Below are positions 18,901 to 26,886 of a stretch of 64,000 bases of DNA, in pieces. Each line of letters opens with the position of its first letter. Position 1 is the stretch's first letter. The stretch is taken from positions 282,896 through 346,895 of the forward strand of contig NZ_WOFO01000005.1 in the NCBI RefSeq assembly GCF_010993705.1. The letters are read 5' to 3'. The stretch comes from Cyclobacterium sp. SYSU L10401. Its GTDB lineage: Bacteria; Bacteroidota; Bacteroidia; Cytophagales; Cyclobacteriaceae. The position numbers and the translations under genes were made by a program. Under the pieces are notes generated by a model. It did no database searches. It was not told where the DNA came from and saw only the letters and a list, made by a program, of their open reading frames with translations.

Positions 18901-21900
18901 CGGAGGCAGACAGAAAAATAATCCCGCTTTCTCCTGGACAAACCGCATCCTGGGAATTGGTTACCAATTGTAAGGGGCTACTGGGGCCTGGTACATTAAC
19001 CGTGGTCGTGACGGTACAATTCGCCCCCGTACTGTATTCTATCCGGTAATACCCGGGACTCAGTCCGGAGACTTCATCCTGATCCTCTGCCACTACTGTC
19101 TCCGTAGACAATTCCACCCACCTGCTGCTGGCCGTCAGAGGGTCCCCACCAGTAAAAGATACGGATACCCTTCCGTCATCCAACCCACAACTTGGAGCCA
19201 TTACCTCATCCACCTCAATTTGAAGGGCTTCAGGTTGGTCAATTTGTATGTTATCTAATCTAAAACTACAGCCATTGGCATCCCTCACAGTTACTCCATA
19301 GGTCCCTTCCCCCAGATTTGTCGGGTTTTGATTGATAAATCCATGGTCCCAATCAAAAAAATATACACCTGATCCCCCTGTTACTTCCAGGCTGATCTGA
19401 CCGTCGTTCCTTCCGAAACAAGAAACATCCTGTCTGTCTATCAGATTCACCTGCAGGGGATCAGGAGCTACCAGATCCACCTCCAGGGTAGCTACACAAG
19501 TATTGGCATCCTGAACCAATGCCCTGTAAGTCCCCGATCCGATCCCTGAAAGGGTCAAGGATGATCCGGGAATGGCTACAAAGACACCGGGAGAAACAGC
19601 TTTTTCCCAACTTATCTGATAGCTGGGCTTACCTCCACCTACCTGTATTTCTATCCGTCCATCTTCCGAATCATGGCACTTTGGACTTACTTTATTCAAT
19701 AAATTAACAGCAACAGCAGATGAAGGCTCACTGATCAGGATATCAGTCAATTGTTTCCAACACCCATTTTCATCGGTAACCCTTACCTGATACAGACCGG
19801 CTGCAAGAGAAGAAGGGTTTTGCTGGTCAGATGTAAAACCATTCGGGCCCTCCCAGGCAAAGGTATAATTGCCTGTTCCTCCTTCCACGGCAATGCCAAT
19901 CGCTCCTGTACTTTCTCCATAACATAAAACATCTACAGGTTCTCCATCCAGGCTTAATTCCAGCTCAGGGGTTTCTGGAATTATAAAGGTCTCCTGAACC
20001 TCGCAACCAGCCTGATTCAGGTCTGTCACCTTTAAAAGATATTCTCCCGGGGACCTGTTGGTTAAATTTTCATCTGTAGCAATGACAGTGGCCGGATCGG
20101 ATGCCAGGAACCATTCGAAACCCAGGCTCCCGGAACCTCCACTGATATCCAGATGTATGCTCCCATTTCCCTGTCCATAACAGGAGGCTGCCTGTATGTC
20201 TATATCAGCTATCACAATGGCCGGAGGTGCCAGAATATCAAAGTTGATGTTCGGAACGGTACATCCATTGGCATCTGTTACCACTATAAAATTATCTGTA
20301 GCCGCAGCCAAACCTGTAAGCTCTATCGGACTGCTTGATGTTGATTGCTGGGCTCCTCCGTTTAAGGCATAGGTGTAGGGGGCGGTGCCTCCGGTAACGG
20401 TAAAGCTTATCGCCCCATCTGCACTGCCAAAGCAACTTACATCAGTGACCAGGGGATCACCTACCTGTAATGGATCCGGCTCATCTACCACAAAATCTCT
20501 GGAAATGGCACAATCATTCTCATCCCTAAGGTTCAACCGGTAAGTTCCACCTGAAAGGTTGTCCAATGAAAGTCCGGACGCTCCAACCAATTCCTGAAAA
20601 GACCCGCTGATTTCCTTTTCCCATTGGTAAGTGAGGTTTCCCGTGCCTCCGCTTGCCGTAATTCCTGAAATCGCCCCGTTTTCCGCACCGGTACAGCTTA
20701 CCGGTGTGATGGTCAGATTGTCTTCATTGATAATCAACTCATCGGGAGCATCAACGGTAACAAAAGTAGTCACATTACATACCGATGAATAAGCCACTTG
20801 TACTTCATGTTGGCCTGCCGCAAGTCCTTCAAAAAGCAAGTCAGTGCCCGTTTGTACCTCCCCGTTTACTGTTACTGTATAGGTGGTGGAGGCATCAAAA
20901 ATCTGCACCCGTATACTGCCGTCAGCAGCCCCGAAACAGGTTGGCTCAGCAGGGGTATAGCTGATGTCCGGTGCATCGGGAACAGGCACGTCAATGCTAA
21001 AGGTGCGCTCACAGCCTTCCTCGTCCTGTACAGTCACCACATTGGTTCCAGCCGGAAGCTGCGTGGCCTCAGGGCCTGTCTCTCCGTTGCTCCATTCAAT
21101 GCTGTAATTTCCCCAGCCCCCCTGAATATCAGAAACCCTGGCTGAACCATCATTGGATCCCACACAGGTCAATCCCGAGAGCAGGGTGATATCCCCGGAG
21201 ATTGCCTCTGCCGGCCCATCAACGGTAACATCCAGATCAATGTAACAGCCTCCACTGTCCATAACCCTGACCGAATAGTCTCCGGGAGAGAGTCCGGTAG
21301 CGGTTCTGCTGGTCTGTCCATCACTCCACAAGTAAGTATACCCACCCCAGCCTCCAGATCGGTTGACGGTAGCGGTACCATCACTTGCCCCAAAACATAT
21401 TTCAGGAGTACTACTCAGGCTGGCAGTTAGGGCCGCGGGGGGAGCTTCAATCTCTACGGTATAGGTCAGGGTACATTCCGGATAATTATCCCCGCCGTGT
21501 CGTACAATCACTGTATGTTCCCCGACCGAAAGTCCTGTAAAATCAGCCTCTCCGGAAAAAGCACCGATGGAAACCTCCTCCCCTGTGACCACCAGGTTGT
21601 TTGCGGGGTCCAGAATGTCAACTGTTATTTCATCAGGAGGATAGGCAAACCCCATAAACAGCCTCTCTGCTTCCAGGTGAATGACCCCATCCGAATCGCC
21701 AAAACAGCTGATAGGTGAAGTAGAAAGCTCCATCTCCAGAAGCTGTTCGTTGGCTATGTTAAAAACCAACTCCTCCGGGCAATCCTCCAACCTGAAATCA
21801 TCAATAACTTCCAATACGTAATCACCTGCTTCGAGCTCATCATACCTGACCTGACCTGCAGGAGCTGTCAGCCATCCTGTGGCATAGCTACCATTGGCTC

Positions 21901-22609
21901 TTCTGATCCTGAAAGCTACCTCTCCTGAAAAATCAGCAGCATCAAAAGTCACTCCGCCATTGGCCTCACATGTTTCTGGAAAAGTACCTGCACCCGTTGC
22001 AGGTGCCAGGGTCAATGGCTCAACCTCATCTATTTCTACGGTGGTCAATTCCTTACAACCGGTAGCGTCAATCACTTCAACCAAATAGCTCCCCGCCGGA
22101 ACTCCGTTCATATCGAGGGTTCTTCCATTAAGAACGGTGGTCAAAACAAGCGCATCACTTTCATCAAAAAAATTGATGGTGAAAGGAGCAATTCCATTCT
22201 CAATGGTACCATATACCTGACCGAATGTTTCTCCTTCGCATTCCTGATTTTCTTCGTAGAGAATATTTAAAATGAAATTGGTGCTTCCGGAGAAATTAAT
22301 GGTTTCGGAATAGGTATTTCCCTCACTGTCAGTCACAGTCAGGTTATAATCCCCACCCTGCGCCTGTTCAATCGTGCTCATGTCACTTTCACCCAGATCT
22401 GCATCTGTTTGAACAATGTTTCCATCAAAACTCCACACGTAGGTGTAAGGGGCCACTCCGTTTCTGACACGAATAGATGCCATTTTTTCGCATTCAGAAA
22501 AAACAAAGACATCCCGGATAATCGGCGCAGACCACGCTTCTTTCACACCCGATAACCAGAAAAGGGCAATCAACATGCAAATTAAGCTATTTCGATAGTG
22601 GTTTAACAT
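12920..22609 (-). CDS. Giant SprB-repeat surface adhesin with PKD domain and T9SS type B sorting domain
   Basis: This 3229-residue protein has a signal peptide (about residues 1-28). About 34-37 SprB-type repeats of 75-90 residues follow, each built as xVSCFGxxDGxI, then a GGTxPYxxxW block, then LxxGxYxVxVTDxxGC. A PKD-like domain lies at about 3035-3130 (WEWDFGDGSKSNDQHP). The end is the gliding-motility-associated/T9SS type B C-terminal domain (IPNAFSPNDDGLNDRF to GVFTLIY). Each repeat carries a Cys near its start and another near its end, so disulfides are likely. The protein should pass through Sec and T9SS and be held on or released from the cell surface. The PorP/SprF gene follows directly. 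Whether it supports gliding, biofilm or prey/polymer attachment is not known. Confidence 0.93.
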   Translation of the reverse strand: MLNHYRNSLICMLIALFWLSGVKEAWSAPIIRDVFVFSECEKMASIRVRNGVAPYTYVWSFDGNIVQTDADLGESDMSTIEQAQGGDYNLTVTDSEGNTYSETINFSGSTNFILNILYEENQECEGETFGQVYGTIENGIAPFTINFFDESDALVLTTVLNGRTLDMNGVPAGSYLVEVIDATGCKELTTVEIDEVEPLTLAPATGAGTFPETCEANGGVTFDAADFSGEVAFRIRRANGSYATGWLTAPAGQVRYDELEAGDYVLEVIDDFRLEDCPEELVFNIANEQLLEMELSTSPISCFGDSDGVIHLEAERLFMGFAYPPDEITVDILDPANNLVVTGEEVSIGAFSGEADFTGLSVGEHTVIVRHGGDNYPECTLTYTVEIEAPPAALTASLSSTPEICFGASDGTATVNRSGGWGGYTYLWSDGQTSRTATGLSPGDYSVRVMDSGGCYIDLDVTVDGPAEAISGDITLLSGLTCVGSNDGSARVSDIQGGWGNYSIEWSNGETGPEATQLPAGTNVVTVQDEEGCERTFSIDVPVPDAPDISYTPAEPTCFGAADGSIRVQIFDASTTYTVTVNGEVQTGTDLLFEGLAAGQHEVQVAYSSVCNVTTFVTVDAPDELIINEDNLTITPVSCTGAENGAISGITASGGTGNLTYQWEKEISGSFQELVGASGLSLDNLSGGTYRLNLRDENDCAISRDFVVDEPDPLQVGDPLVTDVSCFGSADGAISFTVTGGTAPYTYALNGGAQQSTSSSPIELTGLAAATDNFIVVTDANGCTVPNINFDILAPPAIVIADIDIQAASCYGQGNGSIHLDISGGSGSLGFEWFLASDPATVIATDENLTNRSPGEYLLKVTDLNQAGCEVQETFIIPETPELELSLDGEPVDVLCYGESTGAIGIAVEGGTGNYTFAWEGPNGFTSDQQNPSSLAAGLYQVRVTDENGCWKQLTDILISEPSSAVAVNLLNKVSPKCHDSEDGRIEIQVGGGKPSYQISWEKAVSPGVFVAIPGSSLTLSGIGSGTYRALVQDANTCVATLEVDLVAPDPLQVNLIDRQDVSCFGRNDGQISLEVTGGSGVYFFDWDHGFINQNPTNLGEGTYGVTVRDANGCSFRLDNIQIDQPEALQIEVDEVMAPSCGLDDGRVSVSFTGGDPLTASSRWVELSTETVVAEDQDEVSGLSPGYYRIEYSTGANCTVTTTVNVPGPSSPLQLVTNSQDAVCPGESGIIFLSASGGVPGYTFYVLNGGVWEEASGSILAGLPAGDYDVRVDDASGCQDFDVITIDEPDPPVFDAEVSAHVSCFGEDDGAITYSVTGGTGAYTVQWYRETAVGGKSPVADSNLGNLIAGTYFMEIVYSGGCTVTSPDYVITSPEPIIHDTDLDQPVCNGDLGLFTITFSGGNPGKRLSVSGSNGYLMSHDDEISGTYTFEDLEPGNYSWQLEDSSCPLLEGDFTVEAVTLPTFTSSQQDISCFGASDGSLEILSPSVQAGRTFSVWINGVSQGSQTSFFNLNPGFYQVWLQDNRGCQSEPQVIEITEPDSPLAIEQLEVIPVTCYGDPSGSLSFVINGGRPNYRAVLTPDGGTGIPLVGLEANETYDYSGLLSGTYTLEVWDDNDNCTISETITITQPDLLTADLEAGLVLCAGGTTYLELTVEGGTLPYVYTWEKFEPSAGSWQILPETDRNLTGIQAGEYRYTVTDASSCLLLSEEVTIEDANEIDINFSAEAISCYGGTAQVILSASSPGKDSFTFFVNGSQVFGDSFMAQAGTYSVYAQDNISGCVSEEVFITVEQPAAPLALKDFSWQDLSCYEAADGSLSLVLEGGTAPYTVVVNGNTYATTEDEVLHIGGLMADVTYDFEVTDANGCILDIPSKTLQQPLPLQAAVTAPAISCFGGTTTIDLQITGGLKPYRISWFYSTDGIDFAPSPSLEDETLLLDVAPGYYRYAIADGACGDLTDTVQIEAPAAVELDAVSEAVSCFGGSDGGVEFLVSGGTGSGYRIFFNGVEVSGTDISGLTAGTYTAFAMNGSCRSEDISITVGQPAAPLQGQVIFPEDLACHGDEATVSLNLSGGTAPYRINFNGEERTLALAGDLTFSGVATGVYTFEVVDDAGCSWQEDISIASPDPLNLFTENAMDVSCFGGEDGSISVLASGGTGSFTYRWLNAADEELGTGRHISGLGAGSYRVEVRDENNCLLTQEYVLVEPEPVEFTFAVENVSCTGSQNGQITATGSGGNPDYRLVINGIQYPGMVVNGLAANTYQVMVMDANGCTSAPQEVVVEEPLPLQLDADVQDVSCYTANDGAVNLRVEGGTAPYQYRWSDGNTLSERTGMAPGNYEIIVTDSNGCKIRDQVLVVQPDALLVQADVQAVSCFGGNDGEIRLDISGGNGSYAVRWESLATGLEIGSGLSIQNLEAGRYLALIEDANGCTIQREYEVSEPSAPLSVVPLVTDVRCAGEERGGINLVVSGGTAPYSFNWSSGEITSSISNKSGGAYQVQVRDAKGCLWTDSIVIEEPEPVGVAATITDVSCKMGADGAIDLEITGGTGEPRVQWSNGMTGTAISGLRAGQYTAFVLDGQSCFDSYTFQVQEPEEALTVSGSGTFELCFVEDVVTLNLEVSGGTAPYQYAWSHGATAKDLYDMAPGNYEVTVTDAMGCTVIQAFEVPPPSSPMDVSISGKLGVCSVNERGEASVTVSGGMAPYSFLWSNGATTSTIENLNPGTYSVDVTDAKGCVVRRDVEIIRSRDLHVSLEDIQGVSCFGARDGSISIRIQPDSSPFQIAWSNGVEDQLSISGLGPGIYTATITDEAGCVTSAAYQVREPEILNVYETITDVDCQGNGNGSIFLEVSGGTAPYTFAWSNGATSKDIRNLEPGSYSVMVTDRMGCSTGGTYTVAEPELLDVTISQTEMLACHGDENGFINLEITGGVQPYRITWSDAPELGTQNRNGLQAGSYTVLVTDDNNCTQVNTIVIEEPAPLEVELFTRFDVDCELKVLTGEAWIEINGGTGEAYQISWNTGDQNVMETQFFEDGVVEVRVTDESGCSIEVAEVVTMPLAFSEAEFLYTVISTGVEGEILVNDPVQFRDQTLGNVFTWEWDFGDGSKSNDQHPIHSYSKPGTYTISLTTFDVLGCVSETSRTVEVVASYRILIPNAFSPNDDGLNDRFLPKLRGITDFEMHIFNKWGELVYSSFSQEDSGWDGRLNGKMSPNGNYVYKINYVSVDGEAGTKTGVFTLIY
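13500..22520 (-). repeat. SprB repeat array inside the adhesin gene
   Basis: I counted 34 clear repeat starts (CFGxxDG-like) plus about three divergent ones near the N-terminus. Repeat sequences differ strongly from one another at residue level, so this is an old duplication series. Boundaries are approximate. Confidence 0.85.
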
Positions 22610-23013
22610 AGGATATGGTGAGGATTTCTATTGCGAATGCCCGCCGGCCAAGATCGATCTACGCATCAATAGCAGGCAAACCAACTCGTCAGATAAACTC
22701 ATTTATTTTGATCCCTATTTATTGTATTATGACCTAAATTAAAGGTATTTTATTTTTTGATATTAAGTAATATACACTTTACATATATTAAATTATATAT
22801 TATAAAATATAATTACTTTAAGTAATAAATAGAATTATCTGGTATTTACAAAGGAGTTGGAGAAAAAATAAAAACCCTGATTCTCAAGATTTTCAATGCC
22901 TTATAAACTTTACAAAAAGTTTTAAAATAGATTTTATAAAAAAGTACAAAAAGCTTTATAAGAAATTCAAAAAGAAGCCGTTAAAGATATACTAAAAGGT
23001 TAATCAAAAATTA
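22610..23013. other. AT-rich 404-bp leader upstream of the adhesin gene
   Basis: No gene is visible. From about 22720 to 23010 the sequence is almost all A and T with runs such as TATATTAAATTATATATTA and repeated AAAAG/CTTTT tracts, in contrast to the mixed composition around it. It should contain the adhesin promoter on the minus strand and the end of the DUF3109 transcript. I found no exact TAnnTTTG box for the adhesin. Confidence 0.5.
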
Positions 23014-23580
23014 CTATTGTGCTTCAATTTCCTTTAAAAAATCCTGGTACCAGGACGCACCATACTTTCTTACCAAAGCATCTTTTAAAAATTTGTATAA
23101 GGGGACTCCCAGAGATCTTCCCAAATGGCAGGCTGGATCACAAATCTGCCACCTGTCATAATTCAGGGCATCATACTCATCGTATTTTGTAACTCTAATG
23201 GGGTATAAGTGGCAGCTTATGGGTTTTTTAAAATCCGTTTTACCTGCATTATAAGCCTGCTCTATACCGCATTTCAATATCCCCTTCTCATCTTTGATGG
23301 CATAGGCACAGGCCCCATTCTTACCAATAGTAGTTGTCCCTTTTTCGTTTTCCTGATCGATTACCCAGGTTCCCTTTTGGCTTACTGCAGCCCTCCCTTC
23401 ATGCGAAATAAATGGTGCGATGGAGGAATATTCTTTTTCCAGAATTCCGGTCTCTTCATCGGTCAGGGGAGCACCTGCATCCCCTTCCACACAGCAGGCC
23501 CCCTTACATTTTTCCAGGTCGCAAACGAAGAAATGATCCTTAATATCATCACTGATTACTGCTTTACCGACTACTATCAT
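23014..23580 (-). CDS. DUF3109 family cysteine-rich protein
   Basis: The 188-residue protein matches DUF3109, which belongs to the broad CxxCxxxCC-type putative metal-binding group. The N-terminal cluster is [11 protein letters not shown], and further Cys residues occur at NGACAY, LKCGIEQ, ISCHLYP and [10 protein letters not shown]. The number and spacing suggest an iron-sulfur or zinc site. Function is unknown. I start at the ATG at 23580 ([10 protein letters not shown]), which fits the family, rather than a TTG five codons upstream. It follows the TonB receptor gene but two terminator-like hairpins separate them. Confidence 0.85.
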   Translation of the reverse strand: MIVVGKAVISDDIKDHFFVCDLEKCKGACCVEGDAGAPLTDEETGILEKEYSSIAPFISHEGRAAVSQKGTWVIDQENEKGTTTIGKNGACAYAIKDEKGILKCGIEQAYNAGKTDFKKPISCHLYPIRVTKYDEYDALNYDRWQICDPACHLGRSLGVPLYKFLKDALVRKYGASWYQDFLKEIEAQ

Positions 23581-23627
23581 TACTTTTTTTTGCAAAGTTA
23601 GTTTTTTATTTCATCCCTCACAAAAAC

Positions 23628-23656
23628 GACCTGTTCCCTAAAAGGAAAATCAGGTC
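23628..23656 (-). terminator. Hairpin, second of two after the TonB receptor gene
   Basis: GACCTG (23628-23633) pairs with CAGGTC (23651-23656), with inner TTCC/GGAA pairing. On the minus strand the stem is followed by GTTTTTGTG, which is consistent with a factor-independent terminator. Confidence 0.55.
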
Positions 23657-23662
23657 AAAACA

Positions 23663-23694
23663 CAAAAAATGCCGCCCCCGAAAGGAGACGGCAT
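23663..23694 (-). terminator. Terminator after the TonB receptor gene
   Basis: On the minus strand ATGCCG (from 23694) and CGGCAT (to 23669), with additional G-C pairing inside, form a stem around a TTTC-containing loop. It is followed by TTTTTTGTGTTTT. It stands 75-110 bp after the receptor stop codon. Confidence 0.75.
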
Positions 23695-23772
23695 AACCCA
23701 GCACTATGAAGAAAAGCTTGTAAAAGCCTTACAATAAATAAACCAGCGAGACTTGAGATTGTTTTGAATTAA

Positions 23773-26235
23773 TCAAAATTTATACTCATAGCCCAAGGTG
23801 ATCAACCTGGGTAAGCCCACCCTGATGCCTTGAGGCCTTCTGCTTGCTATGTACCTTTCGTTCGCCAAATTCTTTACTGAAATGTTAAATCGGCTGTTCC
23901 ATTGGCTGACCTGATAGGCCAACATGCCATCCAAAACAACATAGGAAGCAATTTTTCCCGATCTTCCATTGGCTGAGGGTTCGATTGAATTGACCTCATC
24001 AGTAAATTGGTTACCAACATAATTACCTCCCAACCTGAACAATAACCCCTCGTTGGTTTCAAAAGTCAAGGCAGAATTGATCATCCACTCCGGGGCATAG
24101 GGGGTTCTGTTTCCCTTAATGTTCGATTCTCCCTTAAACCTGTCTTCAGAAAAAATGGCGTTTACATAGGCCAGATTTAAATCGTAGTTCAATTTAGTCC
24201 TCTTTAGACTGAACAACCGGCTTAAATCGACCAAAAAAGCAGATTCAACTCCCTGGTGAAGGGTAGCTCCCCCATTGACTACACCAAAGCCCATTCCTCC
24301 CGAGGATTCTGATACTGGAATGATTTGATTGCTAAAATCCATTCTGAAACCGGTCATTTCCAAATACATCCAGCTGGAAGGTTCAGCCCTAAAACCAAGC
24401 TCAAAATTCCAACTTTTCTCTGCTTCCAGGTCCAATACATCTCCTGTTGAAGTTATCGCATCCTTTGTTCTGGGAGGGGCGTAACCCTTGTGTATACCCC
24501 CATAAACGTTAATGTGCTGTAATGGTCTGTAGTTAAACCCTAATCCCGGAATTACCTCCATGATATTATTTTGAGCCAACAAGGAAGTATCCCTTATTCC
24601 AATTTCGGGGAAATTTCTCCTAAAAATATCCCTGGCATAATTAAAGCTTTCCATTCTCAAACCGGCACTCAGTTCAAATTTTTCGGTCAGGTTGATTTTA
24701 TTTTGGGCATATGCGCTAAAGGCATGGCCCGTGCGGACTTCATCTTCCACCAGATCACCGCTTTTGACGCCTGCTTTGGTGCCATTGATCCTTTGCTCAA
24801 ATGCCCTTTCATACAGAATTCTGGCTCCAAATATTAAGTCATTTTCCAGGTCAAACAAGTCATGAGCCACTTCCAGTCTCGGCTCAAAACCTACCACTTC
24901 AAATTCCCTGTTCCTGTTACCTGTTCCATCCCTCATAAAAATGGCTCCTCCGGGGATTGCCATGTCTCCCCACATCACTCCTGTCCAATCAGAGGGCGCC
25001 TGGTTGTCGTTATTGATAGAGAAATCCTGGCGATTCCAATTCCTGGTGGTTTTGTACCCATAAGCAATGCTTCTTAGTTTAATTTTTTCACTGATCCTGT
25101 ATTGATGGCTAAAACTCAATGAATACCTGGACACCCCCAGGCGGTCATCAGGGGCAAGCCTGGTAAAGTCCATCCCTCCCTGATCATACATCACCTGGTT
25201 CAGTCCTATATAAGTGGAATTAGAGGACTCGTCATATACACCGACTTTCATTCCCAATTCGGATTTTGCGCCAGTATCAAACAAAAACTTAGCGTTCAAG
25301 TCGGTAATATCAAAGGAAGTAGGTCCGATATCGTCGGCCCGCTTCCTTAATAAATTCACCTGAACCCCTGTGTTTCCAAAAGTATTGCCATAATTCAATA
25401 AACCACTAAAGAATCCGCCCTGTCCTCCTTGTATCCGGATAGCACCTTCCTCTTCCAAAGGAGGGCTGGCCGTGATGTAATTTACCACTCCACCTATGGT
25501 TTGGGGGCCATACAGGATTTGTCCAGAGCCTATCAAGATCTCAATGCCTGCCATGCGGTCTATGGCAGGAGAATAATACATCTCTGGTTCTCCATAGGGT
25601 GCCAAAGCCACGGGCACACTGTCCTCCATCACCAACACAGAACGACTTCTATCCGGGTTCAATCCCCTGATCCCAATATTCACCCGCATACCCAATCCTT
25701 CTTCGTCTACCACATGAACTCCCGGAGACCTTCGCAATACTTCATTTCCACTAATCGGTTGAATCGTTCTGATTTCCTTTTCATCAATGTAGGAGACCGA
25801 ACCCGGCACCCTGCTGAAAACCCTGTCTTTATTGGATATGACAGAGATTAGAGGCATTTCAACACCGATTTCTTCAAAAAACAGGTTTAATTCCTGTGCT
25901 TCCCCACCAGAAATGGCTATTTCCTTATAAATGGGCTTGAAACCAATGGCTGAGATTTTAAGCGTATAATCACCATTTTCCAAATCAAATATCTTAAAGC
26001 TGCCATCTACAGCTGTTAAAGTTCCTTTCACCGTCCCTATTACCTGAATGTTCGCATAAGGAATAGGTTCTCCTTCATCCGATTTTACCGTGCCTTGAAT
26101 CACAATCTGTCGCCCATTTTCAGGGGTGGTTATTGAAAACCCATGAAGGCAGCTTACCACAGAAAAAATCATGGCCAGGAAGCACCTCCCGAAACCGGAC
26201 ATCCTATTGCTTGAAAGTAAGCGTATGCTGTTCAT
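23773..26235 (-). CDS. TonB-dependent outer-membrane receptor, FecA-like
   Basis: The 820-residue protein has a signal peptide and then a carboxypeptidase-D-like beta-sandwich domain (about 45-130, [20 protein letters not shown]) that is typical of Bacteroidota receptors. Next come the plug (about 135-250, with [13 protein letters not shown] and [12 protein letters not shown]) and a barrel ending in the aromatic [14 protein letters not shown]. The plug and barrel most resemble iron(III)-dicitrate/siderophore receptors, but the ligand cannot be fixed. There is no SusD partner, so it is not a SusC glycan transporter. No FecI/FecR pair is adjacent. A second in-frame ATG (residue 12) is an alternative start. 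Confidence 0.9.
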   Translation of the reverse strand: MNSIRLLSSNRMSGFGRCFLAMIFSVVSCLHGFSITTPENGRQIVIQGTVKSDEGEPIPYANIQVIGTVKGTLTAVDGSFKIFDLENGDYTLKISAIGFKPIYKEIAISGGEAQELNLFFEEIGVEMPLISVISNKDRVFSRVPGSVSYIDEKEIRTIQPISGNEVLRRSPGVHVVDEEGLGMRVNIGIRGLNPDRSRSVLVMEDSVPVALAPYGEPEMYYSPAIDRMAGIEILIGSGQILYGPQTIGGVVNYITASPPLEEEGAIRIQGGQGGFFSGLLNYGNTFGNTGVQVNLLRKRADDIGPTSFDITDLNAKFLFDTGAKSELGMKVGVYDESSNSTYIGLNQVMYDQGGMDFTRLAPDDRLGVSRYSLSFSHQYRISEKIKLRSIAYGYKTTRNWNRQDFSINNDNQAPSDWTGVMWGDMAIPGGAIFMRDGTGNRNREFEVVGFEPRLEVAHDLFDLENDLIFGARILYERAFEQRINGTKAGVKSGDLVEDEVRTGHAFSAYAQNKINLTEKFELSAGLRMESFNYARDIFRRNFPEIGIRDTSLLAQNNIMEVIPGLGFNYRPLQHINVYGGIHKGYAPPRTKDAITSTGDVLDLEAEKSWNFELGFRAEPSSWMYLEMTGFRMDFSNQIIPVSESSGGMGFGVVNGGATLHQGVESAFLVDLSRLFSLKRTKLNYDLNLAYVNAIFSEDRFKGESNIKGNRTPYAPEWMINSALTFETNEGLLFRLGGNYVGNQFTDEVNSIEPSANGRSGKIASYVVLDGMLAYQVSQWNSRFNISVKNLANERYIASRRPQGIRVGLPRLITLGYEYKF

Positions 26236-26294
26236 CTAAAAAACCGTTTATAGGCAGTTTTATTTGTTTTTATTTAGACTGTTTTTTAATAAGA

Positions 26295-26302
26295 CAAATG
26301 TA
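26295..26302 (-). promoter_or_regulatory. Possible -7 box of the TonB receptor gene
   Basis: On the minus strand TACATTTG (26302 down to 26295) matches TAnnTTTG exactly, 60 bp upstream of the start codon. The -33 element is not obvious, so this is tentative. Confidence 0.4.
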
Positions 26303-26438
26303 TGCCTTGTTTAAATTCAATCCGAATAAAGCAGAAGCCAATCCCTATTGTAAAATCAAAACATAATTATTTTTCAATAGTAATAATCTATCAAATAATA
26401 AAAGCAGCGGAATTTGGGATTAATGGCCATATTTCATT

Positions 26439-26446
26439 TATTTTTG
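26439..26446 (+). promoter_or_regulatory. Promoter of the RNase P RNA gene
   Basis: TATTTTTG at 26439-26446 matches the Bacteroidota -7 consensus. TTTG at 26413-26416 lies 22 bp upstream, in the usual -33 position. The RNA begins 4-5 bases later, as expected. Confidence 0.7.
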
Positions 26447-26450
26447 CACC

Positions 26451-26849
26451 GTGCAGGCTGGTTTGTCGCTGTTCCTTACCAGATAAGGAAAAGAGGAAAG
26501 TCCGGGCAACATAGAGCACCATACTTCCTAACGGGAAGGTATCCTGCCAAAACCAGGATAACAGCTAGTGCCACAGAAAATATACCGTCTCTTTTTCGGC
26601 ATATGCCGGCTTAGGGATAAGGGTGAAATGGTGGGGTAAGAGCCCACCGGGTAACGGGTGACCGGTACCGCATGGCAAACCTTATGGGTTGAAAGACCAA
26701 ATAGGCTTCGGTCCAAGGGCTGCTCGTCCAATCCCGGTATCCGGGAAACCGAAGTGGGTAGGTCGTTAGATCTTTTCTGTGAAGGAAAGACCAGATAAAT
26801 GGCAAACGCTTCGAAAGAAGACACAGAACCCGGCTTACAGGCCTGCACA
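26451..26849 (+). ncRNA. rnpB: RNase P RNA, type A
   Basis: The catalytic RNA of RNase P, which trims tRNA 5' ends, is recognised by its universal core: GAGGAAAGTCCGGGC shortly after the start and ACAGAACCCGGCTTA near the 3' end. The first and last bases pair as helix P1 (GTGCAGGC with GCCTGCAC), which sets the ends. Length is about 399 nt. Open frames on both strands inside it are artefacts. The sigma-54 regulator gene starts 38 bp downstream. Confidence 0.97.
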
Positions 26850-26886
26850 TTTTATTATTTACAAAAAAACGGAAAGCCAGTAAAAC

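Noticed and set aside
12920..22609. Many long plus-strand frames opposite the adhesin gene
   Set aside because: They are shadows of a repetitive, codon-biased gene and share no domain or start signals.
23773..26235. SusC-type glycan transporter
   Set aside because: No SusD gene is adjacent, and the plug and length fit a FecA-like siderophore receptor.
26302..26514. Plus-strand frames between the TonB receptor promoter and rnpB
   Set aside because: They run into the rnpB promoter and RNA, have no family resemblance and no start context.
26528..26850. Minus-strand open frames of 79-106 residues over rnpB
   Set aside because: They lie inside the RNase P RNA, whose conserved core and P1 pairing explain the sequence. 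They are the well-known false proteins of this RNA.
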